From an uncultured Colwellia sp. (GTDB lineage: Bacteria; Pseudomonadota; Gammaproteobacteria; Enterobacterales; Alteromonadaceae): a stretch of DNA of 39,584 bases. The DNA lies in the NCBI GenBank assembly GCA_913049915.1, contig CAJWZC010000029.1:1-39584 (forward strand). Direction: 5' to 3'. Shown here one piece after another: positions 8,119 through 17,734 of the stretch. A model generated the notes under the pieces. That model was not told the DNA's origin. It did not search any database and saw only the letters and a list, made by a program, of their open reading frames with translations. Position numbers and translations under genes: made by a program. Numbering within the stretch: position 1 is the first letter of the stretch; every line of letters begins with the position of its first letter.

Positions 8119-9027
8119 AGCAGCATTAATTTCTTGATATTCAATCGGTGAGGCTTTATCACCTTCATACGTTACCCATTCCCATGAATCAACCTGTTTA
8201 AAAACTTCTCTTAGTAATAAGTTATTTAAACCATGACCAGATTTATAGGCGTTTAATTCACCTAAAATACTTGCACTGCACATATAGAGATCACCAATAG
8301 CATCAAGTATTTTATGCTTTACGAATTCATCATCATAACGTAATTCATTTTTATTTAGCATACGATAATTATCAAGTACTATCGCATTTTCTAAACTGCC
8401 ACCTAAGGCTAAATTATGAGAACGTAAAAACTCAATATCTTTCATAAAGCCAAACGTTCGAGCGCGACTAATTTCCTTAATAAAAGAGCAACTTGAAAAG
8501 TCCATACTCATGGTTTGGCAAGTTTTTTCGATAACAGGATGATCAAATTCAATTGAAAAATTGACTCTAAAACCTTCATAAGGTAATAATTCTGCCCATT
8601 TGTCACCTTCTTCAACACGGATTGGCTTTTTAATACGCAAAAAGCGCTTGGGAGCGTTTAATGTATCAATACCTACCGATTGAATTAAGTAAACGAAAGG
8701 TAAGGCACTACCATCCATAATCGGAATTTCAGCTGAATCAACATCAACAAATAAATTATCAATGCCTAAGCCGGCAACTGCTGAGAGTAAGTGCTCAACC
8801 GTTGATACCTTAACTTGCTGTTCATTCACTAAACAAGTACATAACGTTGTTTCGCCCACAGCTTCGGGTGTCGCTTTGATATCTACCACAGGGTCGAGAT
8901 CAATTCGACGGAAAACAATACCGGTGTTTGCTGGTGCAGGACGGAGAGTAACCTGCACTTTTTCACCTTTATGTAAACCAACGCCTACTGTTGAAACACT
9001 TGTCTTTAATGTACGTTGCTTGATCAT
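8110..9027 (-). CDS. lpxC: UDP-3-O-acyl-N-acetylglucosamine deacetylase LpxC
   Basis: Zinc amidase that catalyses the committed step of lipid A synthesis in the cytoplasm. The zinc ligands align at the E. coli numbering: His79 (VEHLL), His238 and Asp242 (HKILD). The catalytic Glu78 and His265 (SGHGLNN) are also present. The length of 305 residues equals E. coli LpxC. It is the last gene of the dcw run, 288 bp after ftsZ. That gap holds two strong hairpins, so lpxC probably has its own promoter; none was confidently recognised. A TATAAT at 9085-9090 (minus strand) lacks a good -35. The C-terminus ends in EINAAAF; whether it acts as an FtsH degradation tag cannot be seen from sequence. Confidence 0.97.
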   Translation of the reverse strand: MIKQRTLKTSVSTVGVGLHKGEKVQVTLRPAPANTGIVFRRIDLDPVVDIKATPEAVGETTLCTCLVNEQQVKVSTVEHLLSAVAGLGIDNLFVDVDSAEIPIMDGSALPFVYLIQSVGIDTLNAPKRFLRIKKPIRVEEGDKWAELLPYEGFRVNFSIEFDHPVIEKTCQTMSMDFSSCSFIKEISRARTFGFMKDIEFLRSHNLALGGSLENAIVLDNYRMLNKNELRYDDEFVKHKILDAIGDLYMCSASILGELNAYKSGHGLNNLLLREVFKQVDSWEWVTYEGDKASPIEYQEINAAAF

Positions 9028-9172
9028 ATCAGCCTCGCCTACCTTGCTTTTTATTGATTAATAAATGCAGTTACTCTGAGTAAAATTATATTTAGCTAGT
9101 TAAAGCTAATATATAATGATTCAGTAACAGCACTTAATTCCGTTGTTAAGGTGATAAATCCATCAACTTTCC

Positions 9173-9198
9173 CAGTTATTTTAGTATTAAAATAACTG
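9173..9198. repeat. Perfect 11-bp hairpin in the lpxC leader region
   Basis: CAGTTATTTTA at 9173-9183 and TAAAATAACTG at 9188-9198 pair perfectly around the loop GTAT. It sits about 145 bp upstream of lpxC and about 120 bp after ftsZ. No T run follows on the minus strand. It may be a second termination hairpin, a protein-binding dyad or a leader structure. Confidence 0.5.
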
Positions 9199-9270
9199 AA
9201 ATTATCAGTTGAAGCGGCTAAGTCACTTTAACGGGCGCATAATATATCAAAAAAAAACGCTAAAATCAAA

Positions 9271-9302
9271 AGTATCAATAATAACCTAGATTAATTGATA
9301 CT
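9271..9302 (-). terminator. Probable terminator after ftsZ
   Basis: AGTATCAAT at 9271-9279 and ATTGATACT at 9294-9302 form a perfect 9-bp stem with a 14-nt loop. Downstream on the minus strand comes TTTTGATTTTAGCG and then a run of eight or more T. It begins 14 bp beyond the ftsZ stop, so it is well placed to end or attenuate the dcw transcript before lpxC. The low GC content of the stem limits certainty. Confidence 0.55.
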
Positions 9303-9315
9303 GATTGAATCATAG

Positions 9316-10476
9316 TTAGTCAGCTTGTTTACGCAAAAATGCTGGAATATCTAAATAAGTATCTAGGTCCGTTGCCGCTACTTTTTGTGCATTACTATCA
9401 GTCATGGCCACAGCTTCAGTAGCAACATTTACTTGTGGAGCAGCTGGCGTATAATCACCACCGACAACTTTTGGCTCTGCCATTGGCATAGGGTTAACTA
9501 AGGTAATATCAGGCTTACTTTCAGCGCCAATACCGGTAGCAACTACCGTAACACGAAGTTCATCAGTCATATCCATATCAATGACAGCACCAACAACAAC
9601 AGTAGCATTTTCAGAGGCAAAGGCTTTTACTGCATTACCAACAGTTTCAAACTCATCGATACTAATATCCATGCCGGCAGTAATATTTACTAAGATACCC
9701 CGCGCACCGGCTAAATCGACATCTTCTAGCAAAGGACTTGAAATAGCTGCATCCGCCGCTTCTTGTGCTCTATCATCACCAGAAGCAGTACCAGAGCCCA
9801 TCATGGCAGTACCCATTTCAGACATAACCGTTTTCACATCGGCAAAATCGACATTAATTAATCCTGGGCGTGTTATTAGTTCTGCAATACCTTGGACTGC
9901 GCCAAGTAACACATTATTTGCCGCTTTAAAGGCATCTAATAAACTAGTTCCCGGACCAAGTACCTTCAGTAGTTTTTCATTTGGAATAGTAATAAGTGAA
10001 TCAACACTTTTAGATAAAAACTCAATACCTTGATCGGCATAATTCATTCGTTTTTTACCTTCAAATGGGAACGGTTTAGTTACTACTGCAACCGTTAAAA
10101 TTCCCATTTCTTTCGCAATTTCAGCAACTACAGGTGCTGCGCCAGTACCTGTACCACCACCCATACCAGCAGCGATAAAGATCATATCAGCGCCTTGTAA
10201 GGCTTGCTTAATTGTTTCTCTGTCTTCTTCAGCGGCACAACGACCAATTTCTGGATTAGCGCCAGCACCTAGACCTTTAGTTACATCTGCGCCAAGTTGT
10301 AAAGTAACATTGGCAGAAGAATTACGTAACGCTTGAGAATCAGTGTTTGCCGTAACAAACTCCACACCTTCAATTGTTTGTGAAACCATGTGCTCAACAG
10401 CATTACCACCACCGCCACCAACACCGATAACTTTAATTGTTGCTTCTTCGCTATGGTCTTCCATTAATTCAAACAT
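9316..10476 (-). CDS. ftsZ: Cell division protein FtsZ
   Basis: Tubulin-like GTPase that polymerises into the Z ring at midcell. The GTP-binding signature GGGTGTG is at residues 106-112. The synergy loop NVDFADVKTVMSEMG, which supplies the catalytic Asp residues, is near 208-222. The globular core ends near residue 320, followed by a short variable linker. The conserved C-terminal peptide LDTYLDIPAFLRKQAD binds FtsA, ZipA and ZapD. The length of 386 residues is close to E. coli (383). A clear ribosome binding site (GGAGAGAG) precedes ATG 10476. The 135-bp gap after ftsA contains an inverted repeat that may allow separate control of FtsZ dosage. Confidence 0.99.
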   Translation of the reverse strand: MFELMEDHSEEATIKVIGVGGGGGNAVEHMVSQTIEGVEFVTANTDSQALRNSSANVTLQLGADVTKGLGAGANPEIGRCAAEEDRETIKQALQGADMIFIAAGMGGGTGTGAAPVVAEIAKEMGILTVAVVTKPFPFEGKKRMNYADQGIEFLSKSVDSLITIPNEKLLKVLGPGTSLLDAFKAANNVLLGAVQGIAELITRPGLINVDFADVKTVMSEMGTAMMGSGTASGDDRAQEAADAAISSPLLEDVDLAGARGILVNITAGMDISIDEFETVGNAVKAFASENATVVVGAVIDMDMTDELRVTVVATGIGAESKPDITLVNPMPMAEPKVVGGDYTPAAPQVNVATEAVAMTDSNAQKVAATDLDTYLDIPAFLRKQAD

Positions 10477-10523
10477 ATTTCTCTCTCCGTTTTACTTACA
10501 ATAACTTAAAATATTTAATAAAC

Positions 10524-10552
10524 TGTTGTTAAATATTACTTTCTTAACAACA
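10524..10552. repeat. Inverted repeat in the ftsA-ftsZ gap
   Basis: TGTTGTTAA at 10524-10532 and TTAACAACA at 10544-10552 are perfect complements with an 11-nt loop. It lies upstream of ftsZ, whose ATG is at 10476, in the 135-bp spacer after ftsA. It could be an mRNA processing site, an attenuator or an operator at an ftsZ promoter. Confidence 0.4.
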
Positions 10553-10611
10553 ACTCGAGATAACTGTTATTTCCATTTAACAGCTCACAATACAATTCCT
10601 TTAATTTAGCT

Positions 10612-11847
10612 TTAAAACTCGCCTTTAAACCAAGCATGTATTCTTGACCAAATATCGCCAACACTTTCACGCTTACTATTAATACTATCGACTTCACTTG
10701 TCGCCTGCATACCATAATGTAAAAGGCCAACAACCGTTGCGTAACTTGGGTCGTTTACATATTCTTTTAACCCTTGTACTACTAATGGATTAGCGATACG
10801 GACTGGCATTTGAAAAATTTCCTCTGCAAATTCAAGTACACCTTCCATTTTCGCCGTACCACCCGTTAAGACATAACCGGCAGCAATTTGATCTTCTAAA
10901 CCTGACTCTCTAATTTCGTCTTGAATTAGCTCGAACAATTCTTGATATCTTGGCTCAACCACTTCACATAAAGTATGACGCGACATTGACCGAGCAGGAC
11001 GACCACCAACACTCGGTACATCAATACTATCTTCCATACTGACCAATTCTTTTAAAGCACAGGCGTACTGCACCTTAATATCTTCAGCATGGCTTAGTGG
11101 TGTTCTGAATATTTTAGATATATCGCTGGTCACCTGGTTACCTGCGACGGGTATGACCGCGGTATGGCGTAAAGTCCCCCCTGTAAATACTGCGATATCC
11201 ATAGTACCTGCGCCCATATCAACAACACACACACCTAACTCTTTTTCATCATCAGTTAACACGGCATAGCTTGACGCTAGCGCTGAAAAAATCAATTGGT
11301 CGGCTGTTAAATCACAGCGTTCAACACACTTCACTAAATTTTTAGCCATATCATTGGCACAGGTAACGATATGTACTTTTGCTTCCATACGTACACCTGA
11401 CATACCAATTGGGCTTTTAATGCCGTCTTGACAATCAATGCTGAACTCTTGGGGCAGTACATGCAACATTCGACGTTCAGCTGAAATAGGAACCGAACGC
11501 GCAGTATGAATAACGTTGTCTATATCTTCTTGAATGACTTCTTTGTCATTAATTGGCACCATCCCATTTTCATTCTGGCAACTAATATGCTTACCTGATA
11601 TACCTAAGTAAATAGAGCTTATTTGACAATCAGCCATTAATTCAGCTTCATTGATGGCACGTTGAATTGCTTGAATAACTAGATTCAAATCATTTACACC
11701 GCCTTTATCCATACCACGAGCAGGTTGGTTGCCTACACCAATAATACTTAACTGATTATCAGGCGTTATCTCTCCTACTGCGACAGATATTTTGGAGGTG
11801 CCTATATCAAGACCGACCACTAACTTTCTTTCTGCTGCTTTAGACAT
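10612..11847 (-). CDS. ftsA: Cell division protein FtsA
   Basis: Actin-like ATPase that tethers FtsZ filaments to the inner membrane and recruits later divisome proteins. The actin-fold phosphate loop VGLDIGTSKISVAVGE is at about residues 10-25. The second phosphate motif, VVDMGAGTMDIAVF, is near 208-221, and the adenosine motif YVLTGGTAKMEG is near 325-336. The C-terminal amphipathic membrane helix IWSRIHAWFKGEF closes the protein. The length is 411 residues (E. coli 420). It lies 45 bp downstream of ftsQ and upstream of its partner ftsZ. Confidence 0.98.
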   Translation of the reverse strand: MSKAAERKLVVGLDIGTSKISVAVGEITPDNQLSIIGVGNQPARGMDKGGVNDLNLVIQAIQRAINEAELMADCQISSIYLGISGKHISCQNENGMVPINDKEVIQEDIDNVIHTARSVPISAERRMLHVLPQEFSIDCQDGIKSPIGMSGVRMEAKVHIVTCANDMAKNLVKCVERCDLTADQLIFSALASSYAVLTDDEKELGVCVVDMGAGTMDIAVFTGGTLRHTAVIPVAGNQVTSDISKIFRTPLSHAEDIKVQYACALKELVSMEDSIDVPSVGGRPARSMSRHTLCEVVEPRYQELFELIQDEIRESGLEDQIAAGYVLTGGTAKMEGVLEFAEEIFQMPVRIANPLVVQGLKEYVNDPSYATVVGLLHYGMQATSEVDSINSKRESVGDIWSRIHAWFKGEF

Positions 11848-11892
11848 TTAGCGTAAACTCTTCACTGATTGTGCTTATTTCAGGCACTAGTT

Positions 11893-12765
11893 TTAGGTGA
11901 TTTTTATTATTGTTTTTTGTAATTTATTTTGTGTCTTATGCTGGCTAATACTATCTACTATTTTCCAACCAACAGCTAATCCAGTATCATACCGCAAATC
12001 GATGTAATCAACCGCCTGATTTTTATGTTTTTCCGCAATTATTTTTGCTTTTAGTTGTGCTTTGATTATTGGATAAACGTCCATAAATCGTTGAATACGC
12101 TCAACTCGCTCTTCTCGACCTAAATTAAGGGTCACACCGTCACTCAAGGTCAACTGCCAAGAGAAGCGTTCACTCAATATTAACTCATCAATAGATAGCG
12201 CTTTAAAGTCTAGTAATGCATTGAAATTCATGTAATTTTTTAGTGCTACCACCTCAGTACCCTCAGGTCCAAAAAAGTTTGGTAAGTAATGATTAATACG
12301 CTTAATATCTGCCTGAAAAACCTGTCCAAGTTGATTAATTAAAAAGTTTCCATTCCATAATGCTACTGGTTTTTGATCAACCACATATATTTTTAATTCA
12401 TTTGGCCACTGCTTTCTAACTGACACTGAATAAACCCAAGGTAAAGCGAGTACATGGTTTTGCACTTCATTGACGTCTACTTGGAAAAAATTTCCCATAT
12501 CAACCTGCTCAATGGCATTGGTTATATCGCTCCGCTCGCTATAGGACATTTCTCCTGATATAACGATTGACGTGACTGGTGCACTTTCTTGACCAACAAA
12601 CTGCTGAGTAAGCCACCAACTAATGGTTATTAAGCTGAATAGCACTACCACAAAAAACAGCAATCCTAAACCAAATGACAAGGCACTTGTTTGGCCTTGC
12701 TGATTTGCTTTTTGACTTATCTTTTGATTAGCCTTTTGAGTAGTATTTTGCTGCTTAATCGACAT
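11893..12765 (-). CDS. ftsQ: Cell division protein FtsQ
   Basis: Bitopic inner-membrane divisome protein that links FtsL and FtsB to upstream proteins. A lysine- and glutamine-rich cytoplasmic tail precedes one membrane helix (about residues 35-55 from this start). The periplasmic POTRA domain (APVTSIVISGEMSYSERSDI..) and the FtsQ/DivIB domain with PWVYSVSVRKQWPNELKIYV follow. I chose ATG 12765 (290 residues), which lies after the ddl stop. An in-frame GTG at 12789 would overlap ddl by 14 bp and add eight residues, but no Shine-Dalgarno sequence precedes it. Neither start has a strong ribosome binding site. The C-terminal tail (SQHKTQNKLQKTIIKIT) is basic. Confidence 0.95.
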   Translation of the reverse strand: MSIKQQNTTQKANQKISQKANQQGQTSALSFGLGLLFFVVVLFSLITISWWLTQQFVGQESAPVTSIVISGEMSYSERSDITNAIEQVDMGNFFQVDVNEVQNHVLALPWVYSVSVRKQWPNELKIYVVDQKPVALWNGNFLINQLGQVFQADIKRINHYLPNFFGPEGTEVVALKNYMNFNALLDFKALSIDELILSERFSWQLTLSDGVTLNLGREERVERIQRFMDVYPIIKAQLKAKIIAEKHKNQAVDYIDLRYDTGLAVGWKIVDSISQHKTQNKLQKTIIKIT

Positions 12766-12775
12766 AGTATTTATC

Positions 12776-13741
12776 TTACTCTTTGACACTAAGTAATAAT
12801 ATTTGAGTCACTAACTCACTGAAACTTAATCCGTATACATTCGCAGCTTTTGGTACGAGTGACGTTTCCGTCATACCTGGTACCGTATTAACTTCTAATA
12901 TTTGCCATTCACCAGTGCTATTACGCATAATATCAACACGTCCCCAGCCTTGAGCACCCGTTGCATTAAATGCTTTAACTGACAAAACTTTGATTTCATT
13001 TTCTTCACTTGCACTCAATCCACAGGGACAGTGATACTGGGTACTAGTTGATTGATATTTTGCTTCATAATCATAAAATTCACGTGGTGTTTCCATGTGA
13101 ATAACAGGTAAAGCCTGTCCACCTAAGATAGCGACGGTATATTCTGGGCCATCAATCCAAGCTTCAAGTAATACTTGTGTATCAAAACCAAACGCTTCAA
13201 TTAGCGCATTACGTAATTGCTCAACGGTCTGCGCCTGCGCCATACCAATACTTGAGCCTTCATTGGCTGGTTTTACCATTATCCTACCACCTAAATCAGC
13301 AAGAATGTCTACTAGCGATAAGTTTTCAAAATCTATTTTATGTACGACAGTAAAAGGTGCAGTTGGTAAATCGCACGCTTTAAAGATCTGTTTACTACGT
13401 ACCTTATCCATGGAAAGTGAAGAGCCCAAAACATTCGAACCGGTATAGGGAATATTTAAATACTCGAGTGCGCCTTGTAAACAACCGTCTTCTCCCCCCC
13501 TTCCATGTAGAGCGATAAATACGCGGTTTATCTGCTTCGTTAATAAATCAGTTAATGGCATAGTTTTAGTATCTATTAAAACAACATTAAAACCAGCTTC
13601 TTCTAGGCCTTTGGCAATAGCCTGCCCTGAATTGAGTGATACTTCACGCTCGGCAGAATTACCACCATAAAGCACAGCGACTTTCTCTTTTTTTAGCAAC
13701 GCCAGTGAACTCTCCACGGAAGATTCCAAGGTACTGCCCAT
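12776..13741 (-). CDS. ddl: D-alanine--D-alanine ligase
   Basis: ATP-grasp ligase that makes the D-Ala-D-Ala dipeptide added by MurF. The N-terminal fold carries [19 protein letters not shown] and the ATP-grasp lobe contains [14 protein letters not shown]. The metal-binding end is [22 protein letters not shown]. The length of 321 residues is slightly longer than E. coli DdlB (306), mainly through an N-terminal extension rich in Ser and Glu. The start codon shares one base with the murC stop (TAATG at 13741), which supports this start. A run of seven C lies at 13494-13500. Confidence 0.96.
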   Translation of the reverse strand: MGSTLESSVESSLALLKKEKVAVLYGGNSAEREVSLNSGQAIAKGLEEAGFNVVLIDTKTMPLTDLLTKQINRVFIALHGRGGEDGCLQGALEYLNIPYTGSNVLGSSLSMDKVRSKQIFKACDLPTAPFTVVHKIDFENLSLVDILADLGGRIMVKPANEGSSIGMAQAQTVEQLRNALIEAFGFDTQVLLEAWIDGPEYTVAILGGQALPVIHMETPREFYDYEAKYQSTSTQYHCPCGLSASEENEIKVLSVKAFNATGAQGWGRVDIMRNSTGEWQILEVNTVPGMTETSLVPKAANVYGLSFSELVTQILLLSVKE

Positions 13742-15264
13742 TACTTGTCACCTTTAACAGTGGATTGAGCTGTAGAATCAACATTCAACAAACTATGATC
13801 TGCTAAGTTACGAGCTACCGCGCCAATACTACCGGCTCCTTGTGTAATAACCATGTCATTATCTTGCAACTGAGTCGCTAATAATTGCGCTAACTTATCT
13901 ACATCGCTAACGTAAACAGGCTCTATTTGGCCTCGTTGACGAATTGATCGTGCTAAACTTTTGCTATCTGCTGAAGATATAGGTGTTTCTCCTGCCGCAT
14001 AAACGTCAAGTAAAAATAGACAATCTACTTCTGAAAGTACTTCAACGAAGTCTTCATATAAATCACGGGTTCGAGAATAACGATGTGGTTGGAACACCAT
14101 GACTAATCGTTTTTCAGGCCAACCTTGACGCATGGCTAAAATAGTCGCTTTCACTTCACTCGGATGATGACCATAATCGTCCACTAATACCATATTCCCA
14201 GTATCTATTGTTAACGTAGCTAACTGCTCAAAACGTCTGCCAATACCTTCAAATTCAGTTAATGCCTGACAAATAACTTCATCACTAACACCTTCATCTT
14301 TAGCAACGGCAACACCCGCTAAAGCATTTAATACATTGTGCTGACCTGGTAAGTTAACACTCATATCAATGGGACCTTGCCCAGCGACCTCTACAGTGAA
14401 ATGACTAACACTACCCTCTTGTTGATAATTTGTTGCCCTTACATCAGCATCTTCAGAAAAACCGTAGGTGATCACTTGGCGACTAATACGTGGTAATAAT
14501 TCACGTACTACCGGATTATCTATACACACCACTGCTAAGCCGTAAAATGGCAAGTTATGTAAAAATTCGATGTAAGTATCTTTCAGTTTTTCAAAATCAC
14601 CTTGATACGTTTCCATGTGATCTTCATCGATATTGGTAATTACCGAGACCATAGGCTGTAAATGTAAAAATGATGCGTCACTTTCATCCGCTTCCGCGAC
14701 CAAGTATCGACTACTACCTAATCTTGCATTAGTGCCCGCGCTATTAAGCAAACCACCAATAACAAACGTAGGATCCAATTCACCTTGCGCAAAAATACTG
14801 GCAATTAAACTCGTTGTCGTTGTTTTTCCGTGTGTACCTGCAATAGCAATACCATGACGAAAACGCATTAACTCAGCCAACATCTCAGCACGTCTAACTA
14901 CAGGTATACGTAATCGCTTTGCCTCAACAAGCTCAGGGTTACCAGTATTTATTGCAGTAGATACCACAATAACACTAGCCTGGGCTACATTCTCTTTTTG
15001 GTGACCTATGACAATGTTCGCACCTAACGCAGTTAAACGCTTAACTACTTGGTTTTCACTAATATCTGAGCCTGAAATCTGATAACCTTCATTAAGCAAT
15101 ACCTCAGCAATTCCACCCATGCCAGCACCACCGATGCCAACAAAGTGGATACGTTTTACCCTACGCATTTCAGGTATATGAGCCTTAGCTGAGTTGGAAA
15201 ACTTACTTGAATCAGACCTAGAATTAGCGCTTGAATCAGTACTTGAGTGAGTTTGCTTAATCAT
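13741..15264 (-). CDS. murC: UDP-N-acetylmuramate--L-alanine ligase
   Basis: Cytoplasmic Mur ligase that adds L-Ala to UDP-MurNAc. The dinucleotide-like N-terminal motif [12 protein letters not shown] is near residues 40-51. The ATP loop [16 protein letters not shown] is near 134-149. The [12 protein letters not shown] segment and the C-terminal domain with [14 protein letters not shown] follow. The length is 507 residues. A serine-rich N-terminal extension of about 30 residues precedes the conserved [10 protein letters not shown]. The ATGA overlap with the murG stop at 15261-15264 supports the long start despite its low-complexity beginning. Confidence 0.97.
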   Translation of the reverse strand: MIKQTHSSTDSSANSRSDSSKFSNSAKAHIPEMRRVKRIHFVGIGGAGMGGIAEVLLNEGYQISGSDISENQVVKRLTALGANIVIGHQKENVAQASVIVVSTAINTGNPELVEAKRLRIPVVRRAEMLAELMRFRHGIAIAGTHGKTTTTSLIASIFAQGELDPTFVIGGLLNSAGTNARLGSSRYLVAEADESDASFLHLQPMVSVITNIDEDHMETYQGDFEKLKDTYIEFLHNLPFYGLAVVCIDNPVVRELLPRISRQVITYGFSEDADVRATNYQQEGSVSHFTVEVAGQGPIDMSVNLPGQHNVLNALAGVAVAKDEGVSDEVICQALTEFEGIGRRFEQLATLTIDTGNMVLVDDYGHHPSEVKATILAMRQGWPEKRLVMVFQPHRYSRTRDLYEDFVEVLSEVDCLFLLDVYAAGETPISSADSKSLARSIRQRGQIEPVYVSDVDKLAQLLATQLQDNDMVITQGAGSIGAVARNLADHSLLNVDSTAQSTVKGDK

Positions 15265-16421
15265 ATTTTCTCTTCGTTATTTCTGAGTTTTGTACTACTA
15301 GCTTGTGAAAGCTGTAGGCACATTCCTGCTACTTTCTTACTTGCATCACGGTTTGCTGCGCCATAAGAAGCTTTAGCCATATTCGCTAACGTTTCAGGTC
15401 GCTCAAATAGCTCGGTAACTAACGCCGTGATACTCTCTTTATTTAATTTATTCTGTGGTAATAACTTTGCCGCCTCTCGTTTAACCAGATAAAGCGCATT
15501 TTTTGTTTGATGATCATCGACCGCATGGGGTAGTGGTACAAATATAGCTGGCGTTGCTGCCATCGCTAATTCTGAAACGGTTAAGGCGCCCGCACGACAA
15601 ATGACAATATCAGCCCACTGATATGCTGTGGCCATATCCTTGATAAACTCGCTGACTTTAAACTTATCCTTCATCAAAACATACTCTGAATAAGAGCTGA
15701 TGACTTGCTCTTGCTTACCTGAACCTGTTTGATGCCAAATATAAAAGTTATCATCTGCACCCACTAAACTAGCAAAACTACTCGGCATCACTTTATTTAA
15801 AACTTGTGCACCGAGACTACCACCGACAACTAATATATTCTTACTGGACTTCTTCTCTTCAGTCGACGTAGCTAAACACTCTTCTTGACCAATTGACGTT
15901 CGTAAAGGGTTACCTACAACTTCAGCATCAACACCACTTGCAAATGCATTAGGAAAAGCACTACATATTTTGTTGGCAATGCGCGCTAATAATCGGTTAC
16001 TTAATCCTGCTGCTGCATTTTGCTCATGTACTATTAGCGGTATTTTACTGAACCATGCAGCTAAACCACCCGGAGCACTGGCATACCCACCCATACCCAA
16101 AACGACATCAGGTTTCACCGTGTTGATAACACGCCTAGCTTGAATCAACGCACGTAACAATTTAAACGGCATAACCAACATTGCCACTAAATTTTTACCA
16201 CGTAGACCGCTTATATTAATAAAAGAAATATCATAACCATGCTCAGGAACAATTCGAGCTTCCATGCGATCAGCGGTTCCAAGCCAATGGATGCTCCAAC
16301 CTTGTGCTTTAAGCTCATCAGCAACAGCTATACCTGGAAATATATGACCACCAGTACCGCCCGCCATTACGAGCAACGTTGGTGATTTACCTTTATTATC
16401 TTGATTATTATTAACGGCCAT
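15261..16421 (-). CDS. murG: UDP-GlcNAc:MurNAc-pentapeptide-PP-undecaprenol GlcNAc transferase
   Basis: Peripheral membrane GT-B glycosyltransferase that turns lipid I into lipid II. The N-terminal glycine loop [20 protein letters not shown] is near residues 18-37. A second loop, [12 protein letters not shown], is near 109-120. [12 protein letters not shown] (near 200) and the donor-binding [19 protein letters not shown] (near 277-295) form the C-terminal fold. The length is 386 residues (E. coli 355); the extra length is in the N- and C-terminal tails. The start overlaps the ftsW stop by one base (TAATG at 16421). Confidence 0.97.
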   Translation of the reverse strand: MAVNNNQDNKGKSPTLLVMAGGTGGHIFPGIAVADELKAQGWSIHWLGTADRMEARIVPEHGYDISFINISGLRGKNLVAMLVMPFKLLRALIQARRVINTVKPDVVLGMGGYASAPGGLAAWFSKIPLIVHEQNAAAGLSNRLLARIANKICSAFPNAFASGVDAEVVGNPLRTSIGQEECLATSTEEKKSSKNILVVGGSLGAQVLNKVMPSSFASLVGADDNFYIWHQTGSGKQEQVISSYSEYVLMKDKFKVSEFIKDMATAYQWADIVICRAGALTVSELAMAATPAIFVPLPHAVDDHQTKNALYLVKREAAKLLPQNKLNKESITALVTELFERPETLANMAKASYGAANRDASKKVAGMCLQLSQASSTKLRNNEEKI

Positions 16422-17734
16422 TAGTTTTTACCATTCTTGGTAATACTGGTTTTAGCACTTTTAGTACTGTTTCTTTTCGAACTCGTTGCCTGAATACTCT
16501 GTAATCGAATCTCATGGTCAATGCGTATTAGTAGAACAAGAGCTAAAGTCATTACTATCATTGAACTACCACCGTAACTAATTAGTGGCATTGTTAAACC
16601 TTTGGTCGGCACAATACCGGCACTAGCACCAATATTTACTGCGGCCTGAAAACACATCCAAATACCAATAGCGTAAGCTAAAAACCCTTCAAAATATTTT
16701 TCTTTCGCCAGTGCATAACGTCCTAAAATAAGTGCCTTATAAACCAAAGTCATACTAAGCAGCAATACGACACTTATGCCAACAAAGCCGAATTCTTCTG
16801 CCAAAACCGCCATAACAAAATCAGTATGCGCTTCAGGTAAATATTCTAATTTTTGTATGCTATTTCCTAAGCCCTGCCCTAACACTTCACCACGACCATA
16901 AGCCATTAGCGATTGTGTTAGTTGGTAACCACTGCCAAAAGGGTCTTGCCACGGATCTAAAAAACTGGTCACTCGTCGCCAACGATAGGGTTCAAAGTAA
17001 GCCAACATACCTAATGAAATTCCTCCAACTAAAGACATAGCAATAAATTGCCATAACTTAGCGCCCGCTAAAAATAATAAACCGAATGTGGTAACAAACA
17101 TCACAATAACTGTGCCTAAATCAGGCTGTAATAATAATAAAACCGCCATAACTCCAAAAACAATTAACGGCTTAATAAAGCCTTTCATGTTCTCCATCAC
17201 TTGCTCACGACGACGTACTAAATAGGCGGCTAAATAACAAAAGAAAAATAATTTTGCTGGCTCTGCCGCTTGCACAGTTATTGGACCCAGTACTATCCAA
17301 CGAGTTGATCCATTTACTGAGCGTCCTATTATCAGTACAGTAACAAGTAATACAATGGCAAAACCTAATAAGTAACTGCTGTTTTTATGCCACCATGACA
17401 TGGGTATTTGTAAGGCAACACCAGCGACTCCAAGGCTTAAAGCAATATAGATACCATGGCGAATGACAAAATGAAATGGATTATTAAATAATCGTTCAGC
17501 TACCGGTATAGAAGAAGATGCCACCATGACAAGTCCTACCATATACATGATGAGTCCCAAAACAATAAGGCTTCGATCAAAGGCCTTTGTACCATATTGA
17601 TTTGAACTGGTCATATAGCGGTTAATCCACTCAGGCAATGGCGGTACTGTCACTTGTGATAACGTTTTTGTTATTGCCTGCGTGGTTTCTAAAGACATTG
17701 TTTTTGCGAAGGTCATGGTTTTTTCTAACGACAT
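16421..17734 (-). CDS. ftsW: Septal peptidoglycan polymerase FtsW (SEDS family)
   Basis: Polytopic SEDS glycosyltransferase that polymerises lipid II with FtsI at the septum. About ten hydrophobic segments run from residue 55 to 405. Family hallmarks are NGSTRWIVLGPITVQAAEPAKL (second half of the first extracytoplasmic region and next helix), YQLTQSLMAYGRGEVLGQGLG and EAHTDFVMAVLAEEFGF. The C-terminal signature is GIVPTKGLTMPLISYGGSS. The N-terminal 50 residues are cytoplasmic and contain a near-duplicated MSLEKT/MSLETT stretch. The start is set by a consensus ribosome binding site inside the end of murD. The length of 437 residues is slightly above E. coli (414). It overlaps murD by 10 bp. 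Confidence 0.97.
   Translation of the reverse strand: MSLEKTMTFAKTMSLETTQAITKTLSQVTVPPLPEWINRYMTSSNQYGTKAFDRSLIVLGLIMYMVGLVMVASSSIPVAERLFNNPFHFVIRHGIYIALSLGVAGVALQIPMSWWHKNSSYLLGFAIVLLVTVLIIGRSVNGSTRWIVLGPITVQAAEPAKLFFFCYLAAYLVRRREQVMENMKGFIKPLIVFGVMAVLLLLQPDLGTVIVMFVTTFGLLFLAGAKLWQFIAMSLVGGISLGMLAYFEPYRWRRVTSFLDPWQDPFGSGYQLTQSLMAYGRGEVLGQGLGNSIQKLEYLPEAHTDFVMAVLAEEFGFVGISVVLLLSMTLVYKALILGRYALAKEKYFEGFLAYAIGIWMCFQAAVNIGASAGIVPTKGLTMPLISYGGSSMIVMTLALVLLIRIDHEIRLQSIQATSSKRNSTKSAKTSITKNGKN

Noticed and set aside
9581..10033. 150-codon plus-strand ORF opposite ftsZ
   Set aside because: It is an antisense shadow of the strongly conserved ftsZ frame. Similar shadows opposite rsmH and the RND pump were left out for the same reason.
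10536..10733. 65-codon minus-strand ORF overlapping the 3' end of ftsA
   Set aside because: It overlaps ftsA in another frame, has no ribosome binding site and runs through the ftsA-ftsZ inverted repeat.
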